20,967 nt of DNA from TA-21 sp036557405 (GCA_036557405.1 DATBHO010000037.1:1-20967), one strand, 5' to 3'. Shown: positions 8,305 through 15,117, numbered from the stretch's first letter. The notes: a model not told the origin generated them from the letters alone. Numbers and translations: made by a program.

Positions 8305-9009
8305 ATGAATTCCAGTGAAAAAAAAGATCGATTAGCTGGAGATAACAAATACAACAAACTTTCAGAGCATTTTTTCAGGAACTATATTGTTGAAGGATAT
8401 ACTATAGGACTAGGAAGTGGAAGGACTGTAGAAAAAATTGTGCGCAATATTAGGAATTTGGAATATAAAGATTCGTTGGAATTTATTGTAACATCACTCC
8501 AAATAAGAATAGTATCTGAAACTATGGGCTTAAAAATAGTCGAACAGAGTAATAGTGGAATAATTGATGTTGTCTTGGATGGCGCAGATCAGATAGATTC
8601 GGATTATAATATGATAAAAGGAGGGGGAGGCGCTCTTCTAAAAGAAAAAATCCTAATTTCATCATCGCAAAAATTTGTGATTGTTGCACAGGCTGACAAA
8701 TTTGTCGAGCAGTTCAACATACCGGTTCCCGTTGAAGTTACTCCATTTGGAAGAAACATTGTAATGAAAAAACTGGAGAAAATTGGAGGTTTACCAAAGA
8801 TGCGCATGTCAGAAAGAGGATATCCGTTTATTACTGAAAATGGTAACATAATTTATGATACGTTGTTACCAAAATATGAAAATTTAAAAGAAACTGAAAT
8901 GGAGATAAAAAATATTCCAGGTGTCATAGAAGTGGGATTGTTTACCGACCACGCTGGTTCTTATTACAAGATAACTGGAGAGAACGATTTTGAACTTATA
9001 TCTCCTTGA
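8305..9009 (+). CDS. rpiA: Ribose-5-phosphate isomerase A
   Basis: A 234-residue RpiA with all expected blocks: the phosphate loop GLGSGRT, TSLQIR, DGADQID with both catalytic-site Asp residues, IKGGGGALLKEKI supplying the conserved Lys and the general-base Glu, and VEVTPFG. It interconverts ribose 5-phosphate and ribulose 5-phosphate for nucleotide and aromatic precursor supply; in archaea it serves the ribulose-monophosphate or non-oxidative pentose route. The position after DGAD is Gln, where most relatives have Glu; this residue is not the general base. The ATG at 8305 is the first in-frame ATG. The gene stands alone, divergent from the ilvB operon and convergent with the small genes after it. 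Confidence 0.94.
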   Translation: MNSSEKKDRLAGDNKYNKLSEHFFRNYIVEGYTIGLGSGRTVEKIVRNIRNLEYKDSLEFIVTSLQIRIVSETMGLKIVEQSNSGIIDVVLDGADQIDSDYNMIKGGGGALLKEKILISSSQKFVIVAQADKFVEQFNIPVPVEVTPFGRNIVMKKLEKIGGLPKMRMSERGYPFITENGNIIYDTLLPKYENLKETEMEIKNIPGVIEVGLFTDHAGSYYKITGENDFELISP

Positions 9010-9103
9010 CGAATATAACCATTAGCAAAAACTGAAAGATCAAATATCACATTTCCTCTCTTCAGTGTCTAGTTCTTATAATACTGCATATTTGTGACTG
9101 GTT

Positions 9104-9289
9104 TCAGACAAATTTTTCGTATCTTCGTTCAGCATTTATTACGAAGTCTATAGGATTTAATGAAATTCCACAACTCTTACACGTATTATTTACAGCCTTT
9201 AACATGTCACGTACAGATTTTAAATTCGAAATTCTATTATTTAAAACCCCACATTTGTGGCAAACTAATTCAATATTGTAGTATGACAA
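9104..9289 (-). CDS. Small two-CxxC zinc-ribbon-like protein
   Basis: A 61-residue protein with CHKCG near the N-terminus (Cys10, Cys13) and CKSCG in the middle (Cys37, Cys40). The two CxxC pairs are 23 residues apart, as in a four-Cys zinc ribbon or rubredoxin-like knuckle. I recognise no named family. The TTG start is supported by a TATA-like AAAGATATTC centred 26 bases upstream, giving a leaderless transcript; upstream in-frame codons include only non-standard starts before a stop. It is downstream of and co-directional with the YHS mini-gene but has its own promoter. A role in metal binding or as a nucleic-acid-binding adaptor is only inference. Confidence 0.6.
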   Translation of the reverse strand: MSYYNIELVCHKCGVLNNRISNLKSVRDMLKAVNNTCKSCGISLNPIDFVINAERRYEKFV

Positions 9290-9383
9290 TAGTGAAATAC
9301 GGATAATAGTGAATATCTTTTGTTAGGTTGATTAGTTATGACAAGATATGCTAATTCATATAACAATCATCAAATACAACTTA

Positions 9384-9527
9384 TTAATTCTTCAAATACT
9401 TTCTAGGTTTTCTTGAAAAAATACTTTTACAACCCTCACAGCAAAAATAATATTTTTTTCCTTTATACTCATGGATAGTTGCTAGGTCTTCGTCCATTTC
9501 TATTCCACACACAGGATCTACTGGCAT
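9384..9527 (-). CDS. YHS-domain mini-protein (putative metal-binding)
   Basis: A 47-residue ORF that is almost entirely one YHS domain: MPVDPVCGIEMDED at the N-terminus, then YKGKKYYFCCEGCKSIF and a basic tail. The DPVCGM-like start and the Y-x-F-C-C-x-x-C segment are the conserved parts of YHS/TRASH-like metal-binding modules found in heavy-metal ATPases, copper-handling proteins and some monooxygenase subunits. The Cys residues probably bind copper, zinc or another metal. A TATAAATA box at 9551-9558 predicts an mRNA start near 9528, so I chose the ATG at 9527; an in-frame ATG at 9533 would add two residues. As a free-standing domain it may be a small metal chaperone or sensor in this copper-dependent lineage. 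Confidence 0.8.
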   Translation of the reverse strand: MPVDPVCGIEMDEDLATIHEYKGKKYYFCCEGCKSIFSRKPRKYLKN

Positions 9528-9550
9528 TATCATGTAGAATAATTCTTTTG

Positions 9551-9560
9551 TATTTATATT
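9551..9560 (-). promoter_or_regulatory. TATA box of the YHS mini-gene
   Basis: The minus strand reads AATATAAATA. The distance to the ATG at 9527 is the standard archaeal spacing for a leaderless mRNA, which supports this very short ORF as a real gene. Confidence 0.5.
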
Positions 9561-9648
9561 GTATCGTGTTCGTGAAATTATTCACTCATAATTGGTAAAG
9601 AATCAGATTTGCTCAAAAATGTAAAGATTCGAGAAAATGCATTTGATT

Positions 9649-10263
9649 TTATTTTACAAACTTGAACGTCTTTATCATCTGCTCAAATTGTAGCAAATAT
9701 TTCTGGAAGTCTTTTGTGTTAGCAATGTAATCTAAATAATACGGAACTTTGTCATGTAAAACTAGGTATGCTACGTAATTTAGATTTTTAAGTTTGTTTG
9801 TTCCATTACCATCAATCCTAATTGCCTTTTCATTACCAATTATAGTATCTTGCTGTGATGTCAAATTTACTCCAGGAATTATGGAATTAATTCTATACTT
9901 CGCATACTCTTCTAATGTGGAATTTTTGTTAGGATAATCTATATCCTGCCTTAAAGTTGAATATGCTCCACCATTAAACATTTTATCATACGGTGATTCT
10001 TTGTTCTCGTTGACAACAAGGGCCTTGCCAAAAGCTGAAGGTGCCAATGCTACAAGATTAACAGATCCATTGCCATGTGATCCTGCCATTGTCATACCTA
10101 TCATATAATGTTCAGCGTATGTCCAGTTGTCAGGGATGATTATTGAAAAATAGGTATTGTTTACATTTGTTATACCATTGACTTTTAAATCAAATTGAGA
10201 TGATGATACTATTACAGTCGTGACGATAATTAATATCGCAGTCAAAATCAAAGGCAGTCTCAT
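9649..10263 (-). CDS. Secreted PsbP-like protein of unknown role
   Basis: A 204-residue protein with an N-terminal hydrophobic segment (about 3-21, after MR) that looks like a signal peptide or membrane anchor. An exported domain follows with several N-x-S/T sequons, a basic-aromatic C-terminus and a late YLLQFEQMIKTFKFVK segment. The general build (YFSIIIPDNWTY near the start; a final helix before an F-K-F strand) resembles the PsbP/Mog1-like fold proteins common in thaumarchaea, which are annotated only by similarity. The ATG at 10263 lies about 29 bases after TTTATAAG, a good TATA box. No lipobox Cys is seen. The gene stands upstream of the YHS mini-gene on the same strand. Function is unknown; extracellular location is likely. 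Confidence 0.62.
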   Translation of the reverse strand: MRLPLILTAILIIVTTVIVSSSQFDLKVNGITNVNNTYFSIIIPDNWTYAEHYMIGMTMAGSHGNGSVNLVALAPSAFGKALVVNENKESPYDKMFNGGAYSTLRQDIDYPNKNSTLEEYAKYRINSIIPGVNLTSQQDTIIGNEKAIRIDGNGTNKLKNLNYVAYLVLHDKVPYYLDYIANTKDFQKYLLQFEQMIKTFKFVK

Positions 10264-10286
10264 TTCATAATCAGTTATTTTTGGTC

Positions 10287-10298
10287 ACTTATAAAGTA
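10287..10298 (-). promoter_or_regulatory. TATA box of the PsbP-like gene
   Basis: The minus strand reads ACTTTATAAGTG, preceded by CCGACCCT. The centre is about 29 bases before the ATG at 10263, fitting a leaderless or very short-leader transcript. Confidence 0.5.
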
Positions 10299-10540
10299 GG
10301 GTCGGATGCAACCTAATTTTGCACATATTATTCAAATAATCTTTCCATTCAATCTTGACGTTTCATTTGCTTCTTCGTTGTTACAATGGCGGTCATTTGA
10401 TTATTCCCGCTTGTGTCTAATAGTTCGACTATTCGCTTCGTTAACTTTCACCCCATTCTTGTTCTTAATTGAAATATAATTACTCGACCATATATTTGAT
10501 TTGAATTCCCATTAGAACCCAAATAAACGAGGTTCACTAA
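10299..10540. other. Intergenic stretch without a convincing gene
   Basis: Between the PsbP-like promoter and the small ORF at 10541 I see no long frame, tRNA or repeat. A CATATATTTG box at 10487-10496 could be the TATA element of the ORF at 10541, giving a 5' leader of about 20 bases that contains the GAGGT site just before the ATG. Confidence 0.4.
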
Positions 10541-10702
10541 ATGTATGACCGAAGACCCGATGGGAAGACTCGTTACCGGCTTTTCCTAGGTTTACGAACA
10601 ACATGCTATGCCAATAAGCGCAAGAAGAAAGAATTCAACAAGATATTATCAGTACAACCTTTGGATGTTAAACGAGTAAAAATTCACTATTTAGAATTAT
10701 AA
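10541..10702 (+). CDS. Possible 53-residue basic protein
   Basis: An ATG-started frame of 53 residues, rich in Arg and Lys, with a basic patch NKRKKKEF in the middle. Two features favour a real gene: GAGGT 7 bases before the ATG, matching the anti-Shine-Dalgarno sequence, and a TATA-like CATATATTTG about 50 bases upstream. I recognise no family, and the length is short enough for chance. It lies 78 bases before the winged-helix gene on the same strand. Confidence 0.35.
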   Translation: MYDRRPDGKTRYRLFLGLRTTCYANKRKKKEFNKILSVQPLDVKRVKIHYLEL

Positions 10703-10750
10703 AAATTGAAAATTCTATATTATTTAGTGATTACAATTCTTTAAGAAAAG

Positions 10751-10760
10751 CATAAATAAT
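10751..10760 (+). promoter_or_regulatory. TATA box of the winged-helix gene
   Basis: CATAAATAAT, with an A-rich run before it, is centred about 23 bases before the first TTG (10778) and 26 before the second TTG (10781). It supports a leaderless TTG-started transcript. Confidence 0.5.
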
Positions 10761-10777
10761 TTATTAACATAAAATTT

Positions 10778-11026
10778 TTGTTGATAGGTGAAACGCAGCT
10801 CCGTGCCAGGAGAACGAGGATAAAGATTTTGCAAGCCATTGTAGATAGCAACGGTGCAGCGCGTTTTTCTGAAATAAAATACGCAACGGATCTGTCTACA
10901 GGTTCGATCTACTATCATCTTGGAAGAATGGTTCGATACGTAATCAAGAAATCAAAACAGTATCACATCACAAAGGAAGGTTTAGAGTTGCTGCGTGAAC
11001 ACAACGGGCTTAAAACAATGAAATAG
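10778..11026 (+). CDS. Small winged-helix DNA-binding regulator
   Basis: An 82-residue single-domain protein. RRTRIKILQAIVDSNGAARFSEI is a typical first and second helix of an ArsR/MarR-like winged helix. LSTGSIYYHLGRM (about 39-51) reads as the recognition helix, with the S-x-x-Y-Y-H-L pattern common in archaeal HTH regulators, and the wing plus last helix (QYHITKEGLELLRE) follows. It would bind DNA, probably as a dimer, and has no ligand or metal domain. Tandem TTG codons offer starts at 10778 or 10781; the TATA spacing slightly favours the second. The asparagine-synthetase-like gene begins 59 bases later behind its own TATA-like box, so regulation of that cluster is possible but unproven. 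Confidence 0.72.
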   Translation: MLIGETQLRARRTRIKILQAIVDSNGAARFSEIKYATDLSTGSIYYHLGRMVRYVIKKSKQYHITKEGLELLREHNGLKTMK

Positions 11027-11085
11027 ATTTTTGGGCCCTCGTAGCCAAATTTTTATTTGTAATTTACATCTAATGACATCAGAAC

Positions 11086-12033
11086 TTGTCATCCTTGCAC
11101 ACAGAGAGAGCTTTAAAGAAGAATTTAAAAAATATTGTCAATAAATACTTTGATAATTCTTTACTTTTATCGGGTGGAGTAGATAGCAGTATCTTATGCT
11201 ACTTGATGAGACCTAAACTAAGTATTGTAACTTCCTTAGGTCCTAATTCACAAGATCTAAAGCATGCCAAGACCATAGCGAAAAAGTATAGTCAGAAACA
11301 TGTTGAGTGTATTGTATGCTTTGATGACATCGTTGATATAGTTCCGAACGTAATTAAAAAGTTCAAGACTTTCGATCCACTTGAAATAAGAAATTCTTCG
11401 GTAATATTCTTTGGCATAAGAGAAGCTAAAGATAGAGGATATGATGGGGTTGTTACTGGAGATGGTGCAGATGAGTTATTTGCGGGATATAACTACCTCC
11501 AAAGATATTTTACAGATTTGAATAAATTACACGAAATTTTAGTAGAACTTTGGAAAATAATGAGATTTTCTTCAAAAAAGATAGGAGAATTACTGGGAAT
11601 AACAATCAATACTCCATACTTAGAAAAATCCATTTATGATTTGGCTACCTCAATTGACGTAACTGAAAAGGTTGGAGAACATAACAGTAAGAAGTGGGGA
11701 AAATTCATATTGAGGAAAGCGTTTGAACAAGAACTTGGATCAGTTGTATGGAGAAACAAGATGGCTTTGGAACAAGGCTCAGGATTTGACCAGATTTCAA
11801 AAAGCTTCGCCGATCTTATCGATGATAAAGAATATCAAAAGGAAGCAAAAATCGCTGCTCTTGATAACGTAAAAGTGAGAGACAAAGAACACCTTTATTA
11901 TTATAGGATTTATAGTTCGTTTTTTGGTTGTCCTGCTAGCCAACCATGTCCTTCAATTAGGTGTTCATTCTGTAGATCTTGTTTGTCATATCCTAAATAT
12001 TGCTATACCTGCGGGGCATTCCCGCCTGTTTAA
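11086..12033 (+). CDS. Asparagine-synthetase-like PP-loop ATPase with cysteine-rich tail
   Basis: A 315-residue protein matching the synthetase half of AsnB: PP-loop LLLSGGVDSS (26-35) for ATP pyrophosphatase chemistry, and TGDGADELFAGYNYL (124-138), the diagnostic Asn-synthetase motif. The N-terminal class II glutaminase domain is absent, so free ammonia or another protein must supply nitrogen. The last 35 residues carry seven Cys (282, 288, 293, 296, 299, 306, 309), including CSFCRSC and CYTC, likely a zinc or iron-sulfur site and not part of canonical AsnB. It could make asparagine from aspartate and ammonia or modify another substrate. The TTG start is the only in-frame choice before the PP loop that keeps the N-terminal helix; an ATG at 11073 is out of frame. 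A T-rich TATA-like element lies about 30 bases upstream. Confidence 0.8.
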   Translation: MSSLHTERALKKNLKNIVNKYFDNSLLLSGGVDSSILCYLMRPKLSIVTSLGPNSQDLKHAKTIAKKYSQKHVECIVCFDDIVDIVPNVIKKFKTFDPLEIRNSSVIFFGIREAKDRGYDGVVTGDGADELFAGYNYLQRYFTDLNKLHEILVELWKIMRFSSKKIGELLGITINTPYLEKSIYDLATSIDVTEKVGEHNSKKWGKFILRKAFEQELGSVVWRNKMALEQGSGFDQISKSFADLIDDKEYQKEAKIAALDNVKVRDKEHLYYYRIYSSFFGCPASQPCPSIRCSFCRSCLSYPKYCYTCGAFPPV

Positions 12034-12054
12034 ATTTTTTTGTTCTTTTTGTTC
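12011..12054 (+). terminator. GC hairpin plus T-tract at the end of the Asn-synthetase-like gene
   Basis: GCGGG (12011-12015) and CCCGC (12021-12025) form a perfect 5-base stem with a 5-base loop. After the stop come ATTTTTTT and TTCTTTTT. The stem lies inside the last codons of the gene. In AT-rich DNA such a GC stem followed by T-runs looks like an intrinsic terminator, although archaeal termination usually needs only the T-tract. It would separate this gene from thrC, which has its own TATA box. Confidence 0.5.
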
Positions 12055-12067
12055 AAACCATAAACGT

Positions 12068-12076
12068 CTAAATATC
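12068..12076 (+). promoter_or_regulatory. TATA box of thrC-nadE
   Basis: CTAAATATC is centred about 25 bases before the thrC ATG at 12097, indicating a leaderless mRNA for the thrC-nadE pair. Confidence 0.5.
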
Positions 12077-12096
12077 TTTTTTTTACGAAATAACTT

Positions 12097-13446
12097 ATGG
12101 CTGGCGTGGGAAACAATCCCTTCAAGAAATGTATTAACCCTGCATGTAATCTTACTTATGAAATTAATAACAACATATTGGTTTGTAAATGTGGCTCATT
12201 TTTGGATATTATTTATCAAAATAATTTTTCTAGCGAACTAATCCAAACTTTCTATCAGCGTAGAAACCACGCAGGCAATATCTATAATGAGAGTGGAGTA
12301 TGGAGGTTTAGAGAGCTAATTAATTTTGCTAACTTGGATACAGAAGATTTTGAACAGTGTTCCAAAATTCTTGTTTCTCTTGACGGTTCTGAAGGTAGAC
12401 AATCTAAACCGTACAAAATGAAAAAAGTTTCAGAATATTCCCTAATTGATAACGATTCTCTTCTATTACAACCTGAAGGTTACAACCCCAGTGGTTCATT
12501 TAAAGACAATGGAATGTCAACCGCTGTAACACATGCAAAAATGATAAATATGAATAGAATTATCTGTGCGTCAACCGGAAATACTTCAGCATCTGCTGCG
12601 ATGTATGCTGCAAATGAAAATATTGAGTGCGAGGTCTTTGTCCCAAAAGGAGAAATAGCACCCGGTAAACTTGGTCAAGCATTTCAGTTTGGTGCACAGG
12701 TAATTGAGATTGACGGAAACTTCGATGATGCTTTGACGTATTCTCTAAATGCAGCTCGACACCTAGGGGCATACACAGTAAATTCAATAAATCCATTCAG
12801 AATAGAGGGTCAGAAAACAATAGTATACAGGGCTCTAGAATATCTCGACTGGAATCCACCAGACTGGATAGTTTATCCTGGCGGTGCCTTAGGAAATACT
12901 TCCAGTTGTGGAAAGGCGATGATGGAACTTTATGATCTTGGGTGGATAAAAAAAATTCCAAGATTACTTGTAGTGAATGCAGAAGGGGCAAATACCTTTT
13001 ATGAACTAACCAATGGTTTGTTCGGGAGCAAGAAGCTGACATGGAATAATGGCAAGCCAGACTTGGACCTTATTAAAGAATACTATGATGAAAAAGATAA
13101 GAGAGGTACTAAACCACGTACTAAAGCCACTGCTATACAAATAGGGAAACCCGCTAATCTGATCAAAGCATTAAGATCAATAGACTTTACTAATGGAATT
13201 GTCATACAGGTTTCTGATAAGGAAATGAGTGACGGAATGGCTTTAGTTGGCCTAAACGGATTTGATTGTGAAATGGCCTCAGGTGCAGTTCCTGCGGGAA
13301 TACGAAAGCTCAGAAAGCAAGAGATCATAAAAAAGGATGATGTAGTAGTCGGAATATTGACCGGCAAGCAAAAAGATCCAAAATTGTCAATTGACTATCA
13401 TTTAAATCAAAGCAACACATTTTCCAAACCTCCAGTCGCCAAATAG
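12097..13446 (+). CDS. thrC: Threonine synthase with N-terminal zinc ribbon
   Basis: A fold-type II PLP enzyme of 449 residues. The N-terminus has C12-x4-C17 and C30-x-C32, a small zinc ribbon seen in many archaeal threonine synthases. The PLP Lys is Lys136 in PEGYNPSGSFKDNGM. The asparagine-like loop ASTGNTSASAAMYAA and the phosphate cup PGGALGNTS support the family. It converts O-phosphohomoserine to threonine and phosphate, the last step of threonine synthesis, and so feeds isoleucine made with the ilvBN enzymes elsewhere in the window. A cysteate-synthase-like or other PLP role is less likely. The ATG is leaderless behind a TATA box; nadE follows after 2 bases. Confidence 0.9.
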   Translation: MAGVGNNPFKKCINPACNLTYEINNNILVCKCGSFLDIIYQNNFSSELIQTFYQRRNHAGNIYNESGVWRFRELINFANLDTEDFEQCSKILVSLDGSEGRQSKPYKMKKVSEYSLIDNDSLLLQPEGYNPSGSFKDNGMSTAVTHAKMINMNRIICASTGNTSASAAMYAANENIECEVFVPKGEIAPGKLGQAFQFGAQVIEIDGNFDDALTYSLNAARHLGAYTVNSINPFRIEGQKTIVYRALEYLDWNPPDWIVYPGGALGNTSSCGKAMMELYDLGWIKKIPRLLVVNAEGANTFYELTNGLFGSKKLTWNNGKPDLDLIKEYYDEKDKRGTKPRTKATAIQIGKPANLIKALRSIDFTNGIVIQVSDKEMSDGMALVGLNGFDCEMASGAVPAGIRKLRKQEIIKKDDVVVGILTGKQKDPKLSIDYHLNQSNTFSKPPVAK

Positions 13447-13448
13447 AG

Positions 13449-14213
13449 ATGTCTAAAGACTTTTTAGACCTAAACTACGATGGAATCATAAGTCAGATCA
13501 CAAGATTTATTTCAAAACAAGTAAAGTCACGGAAGAAGAAAGGTTTAGTTATTGGACTGAGCGGTGGTCTTGATTCTTCTGTTTGTCTGATATTGGCAAC
13601 TAAATCCGTAGAACGAAATAACATAATGGGCCTGATAATGCCAGAAAAAGGCCTTACTCCAAAAAAAGACATTGACAATGCTCGTGATCTGGCAAAGAAA
13701 ATGAAGATCAAATATAAAGAAATTCATTTTGAACGTGCAAAAAAAATTTTGTTAAAGAGCCTGCCTATTAACAAACTATCCAGCGGGAATCTTTCGGCAA
13801 GACTTAGAATGGCATTATTATATCATTACGCATATATCAATAACCTTCTTGTTCTAGGAACCTCCGACAAGAGTGAATTGATGATTGGCTACTTTACCAA
13901 GTTTGGGGATGGAGCGGCTGATATACTCCCTTTGGGAGGACTGTACAAGAGTCAGGTCAAATTATTGGGAAAGCATCTAGGACTCTCGGAACAAATTGTC
14001 AATCAGCCAAGTAGCCCTAGGTTTTGGAAAGGGCATGTAGCCGAGAAAGAAATTGGACTAGGATATAACGAAATTGATACTATCTTGGATAGTTATGCAA
14101 ACAATGACTTTATTAACTGTAAACATAGCAGGAGAAAGATAAAATTAGTAAGTGAGATGATAAAAAAATCACAACACAAAAGAGAGCAAATACCAATATT
14201 AAATCCGCTATAG
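13449..14213 (+). CDS. nadE: NAD synthetase, ammonia-dependent type
   Basis: A protein of 254 residues, the length of the single-domain, ammonia-using NadE without a nitrilase-type glutaminase. The PP loop is GLSGGLDSS (36-44). GTSDKSELMIGYFTKFGDGAADILPLGGLYKSQV contains the deamido-NAD- and ammonia-binding residues, and PSSPRFWKGHVAEKEIG is the mobile loop. It amidates nicotinate adenine dinucleotide to NAD with ATP. The second segment is split here as GTSDKSELMIG followed by YFTKFGDGAAD. The ATG overlaps nothing and is 2 bases after the thrC stop, so the two are co-transcribed. Use of free ammonium fits an ammonia-rich metabolism. Confidence 0.93.
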   Translation: MSKDFLDLNYDGIISQITRFISKQVKSRKKKGLVIGLSGGLDSSVCLILATKSVERNNIMGLIMPEKGLTPKKDIDNARDLAKKMKIKYKEIHFERAKKILLKSLPINKLSSGNLSARLRMALLYHYAYINNLLVLGTSDKSELMIGYFTKFGDGAADILPLGGLYKSQVKLLGKHLGLSEQIVNQPSSPRFWKGHVAEKEIGLGYNEIDTILDSYANNDFINCKHSRRKIKLVSEMIKKSQHKREQIPILNPL

Positions 14214-14285
14214 GAGAGCCGACGTTGTATTAATAGAGGCGCAGAAAAATGGAATCTCATTCTTATTTTTACACCATTAGTTTGA

Positions 14286-14294
14286 CTTTTATAC
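14286..14294 (+). promoter_or_regulatory. TATA box of the small membrane protein gene
   Basis: CTTTTATAC is centred 26 bases before the TTG at 14317, the exact leaderless spacing. It supports the TTG start and the reality of this short gene. Confidence 0.5.
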
Positions 14295-14316
14295 TGATTA
14301 AATCCTTTGAATAAGG

Positions 14317-14520
14317 TTGCCAATATCAAGCAATCAGTTAAAGATTTTTTCCATAGTTGCTACAATTGTTGGGATTTATGGGCTTGCGATTTTTGTCCAA
14401 ACTAATTCACCAATCTTCTTATTTACTTCTATTGCCAATTTGGGGCTTGCTGCTTTTTTTTGGTATAAATACAAAGATAAAAATAGACAGATTACTTCCA
14501 AGAAGCGCAAAAATGCATAA
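14317..14520 (+). CDS. Small two-helix membrane protein
   Basis: A 67-residue protein with two hydrophobic helices (about 9-27 and 32-49; IFSIVATIVGIYGLAIF and IFLFTSIANLGLAAFFW), a short polar turn between them and a strongly basic tail (KYKDKNRQITSKKRKN) that should stay in the cytoplasm by the positive-inside rule. I recognise no family. The TTG start lies at leaderless distance from a TATA box. It ends 11 bases before the convergent J-domain gene. The frame that overlaps it from 14357 is a shadow. Confidence 0.55.
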   Translation: MPISSNQLKIFSIVATIVGIYGLAIFVQTNSPIFLFTSIANLGLAAFFWYKYKDKNRQITSKKRKNA

Positions 14521-14531
14521 CACGAATCTAT

Positions 14532-14951
14532 CTATGGGAAGAAAATAATCAATAAAGCCATTGCTGCAAGTGAAGCGAGAAGTATAATCGTTGCCTTCCA
14601 CATTGACTTTGTGGCTGCTTCACCAATATCCCATATACCCCCACCAACGTATGTGTTCTTAATTCTAGCATAGCTGTAAACTTTTTCAAAATCGGCTGAA
14701 GGTGTCCAAGAAAAGTCGTATTTAGGGGTATTCTTTTTAATAGTAATTGATTCATCATAGTTTTTCTTGCCTTTTGAATCACATAATACTTCATACGCCT
14801 CCACGATTTTCATGAACTTTTCCTTGGCTCCGACATTCTTATTTTTATCTGGATGATACTTCAATGCAAGGGTTCTGAATGATTTTCTGATTTCATCTAA
14901 TGAGGCAGTTTTGTTCAGCTCAAGCACATTATAATAATCACCATCATCCAT
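14532..14951 (-). CDS. Membrane-anchored J-domain protein
   Basis: A 139-residue protein. The N-terminal J domain (about 5-67) opens with DYYNVLELNKTASLDEIRKSF and has the HPD tripeptide at 33-35 that stimulates Hsp70/DnaK ATPase. There is no G/F-rich, zinc-finger or substrate-binding domain. After a linker a single hydrophobic helix (about 117-138) ends at the last residues, so it is probably a tail-anchored protein with the J domain in the cytoplasm. It may recruit DnaK to the membrane. The ATG lies about 24 bases after a TTTATTTGATATT-like TATA element. It is not DnaJ itself and is better called a DnaJ-like co-chaperone. Confidence 0.85.
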   Translation of the reverse strand: MDDGDYYNVLELNKTASLDEIRKSFRTLALKYHPDKNKNVGAKEKFMKIVEAYEVLCDSKGKKNYDESITIKKNTPKYDFSWTPSADFEKVYSYARIKNTYVGGGIWDIGEAATKSMWKATIILLASLAAMALLIIFFP

Positions 14952-15117
14952 ATGCTATATCACAAATATCAAATAAATAATGATTTCATTTTCTCAAAGT
15001 TGCTTTTGGAACAGTACTTTAATACTCAACTCAATCACAGGCGTTAAGACTAGAATGCTTTAGGTCATGCCGTGATAGCAAGCATCATATACACGAAGAA
15101 AATATCATTATTTGTTC

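Noticed and set aside
10349..10447. Minus-strand open stretch encoding RIVELLDTSGNNQMTAIV and a basic tail, upstream of the PsbP-like gene
   Set aside because: It looks protein-like, but only about 32 codons lie between stops, the only ATG is late (10396) and leaves 15 residues, and no promoter is visible. Chance or an old remnant cannot be separated.
13083..13367. Minus-strand frame of 94 residues inside thrC
   Set aside because: It lies fully within a well-conserved coding gene on the other strand and has no family resemblance; a shadow frame.
15000..15110. Possible tRNA or small RNA in the dnaJ-like/proS-side divergent region
   Set aside because: No cloverleaf arms or TTC-loop consensus could be drawn; the stretch seems to hold only promoters.
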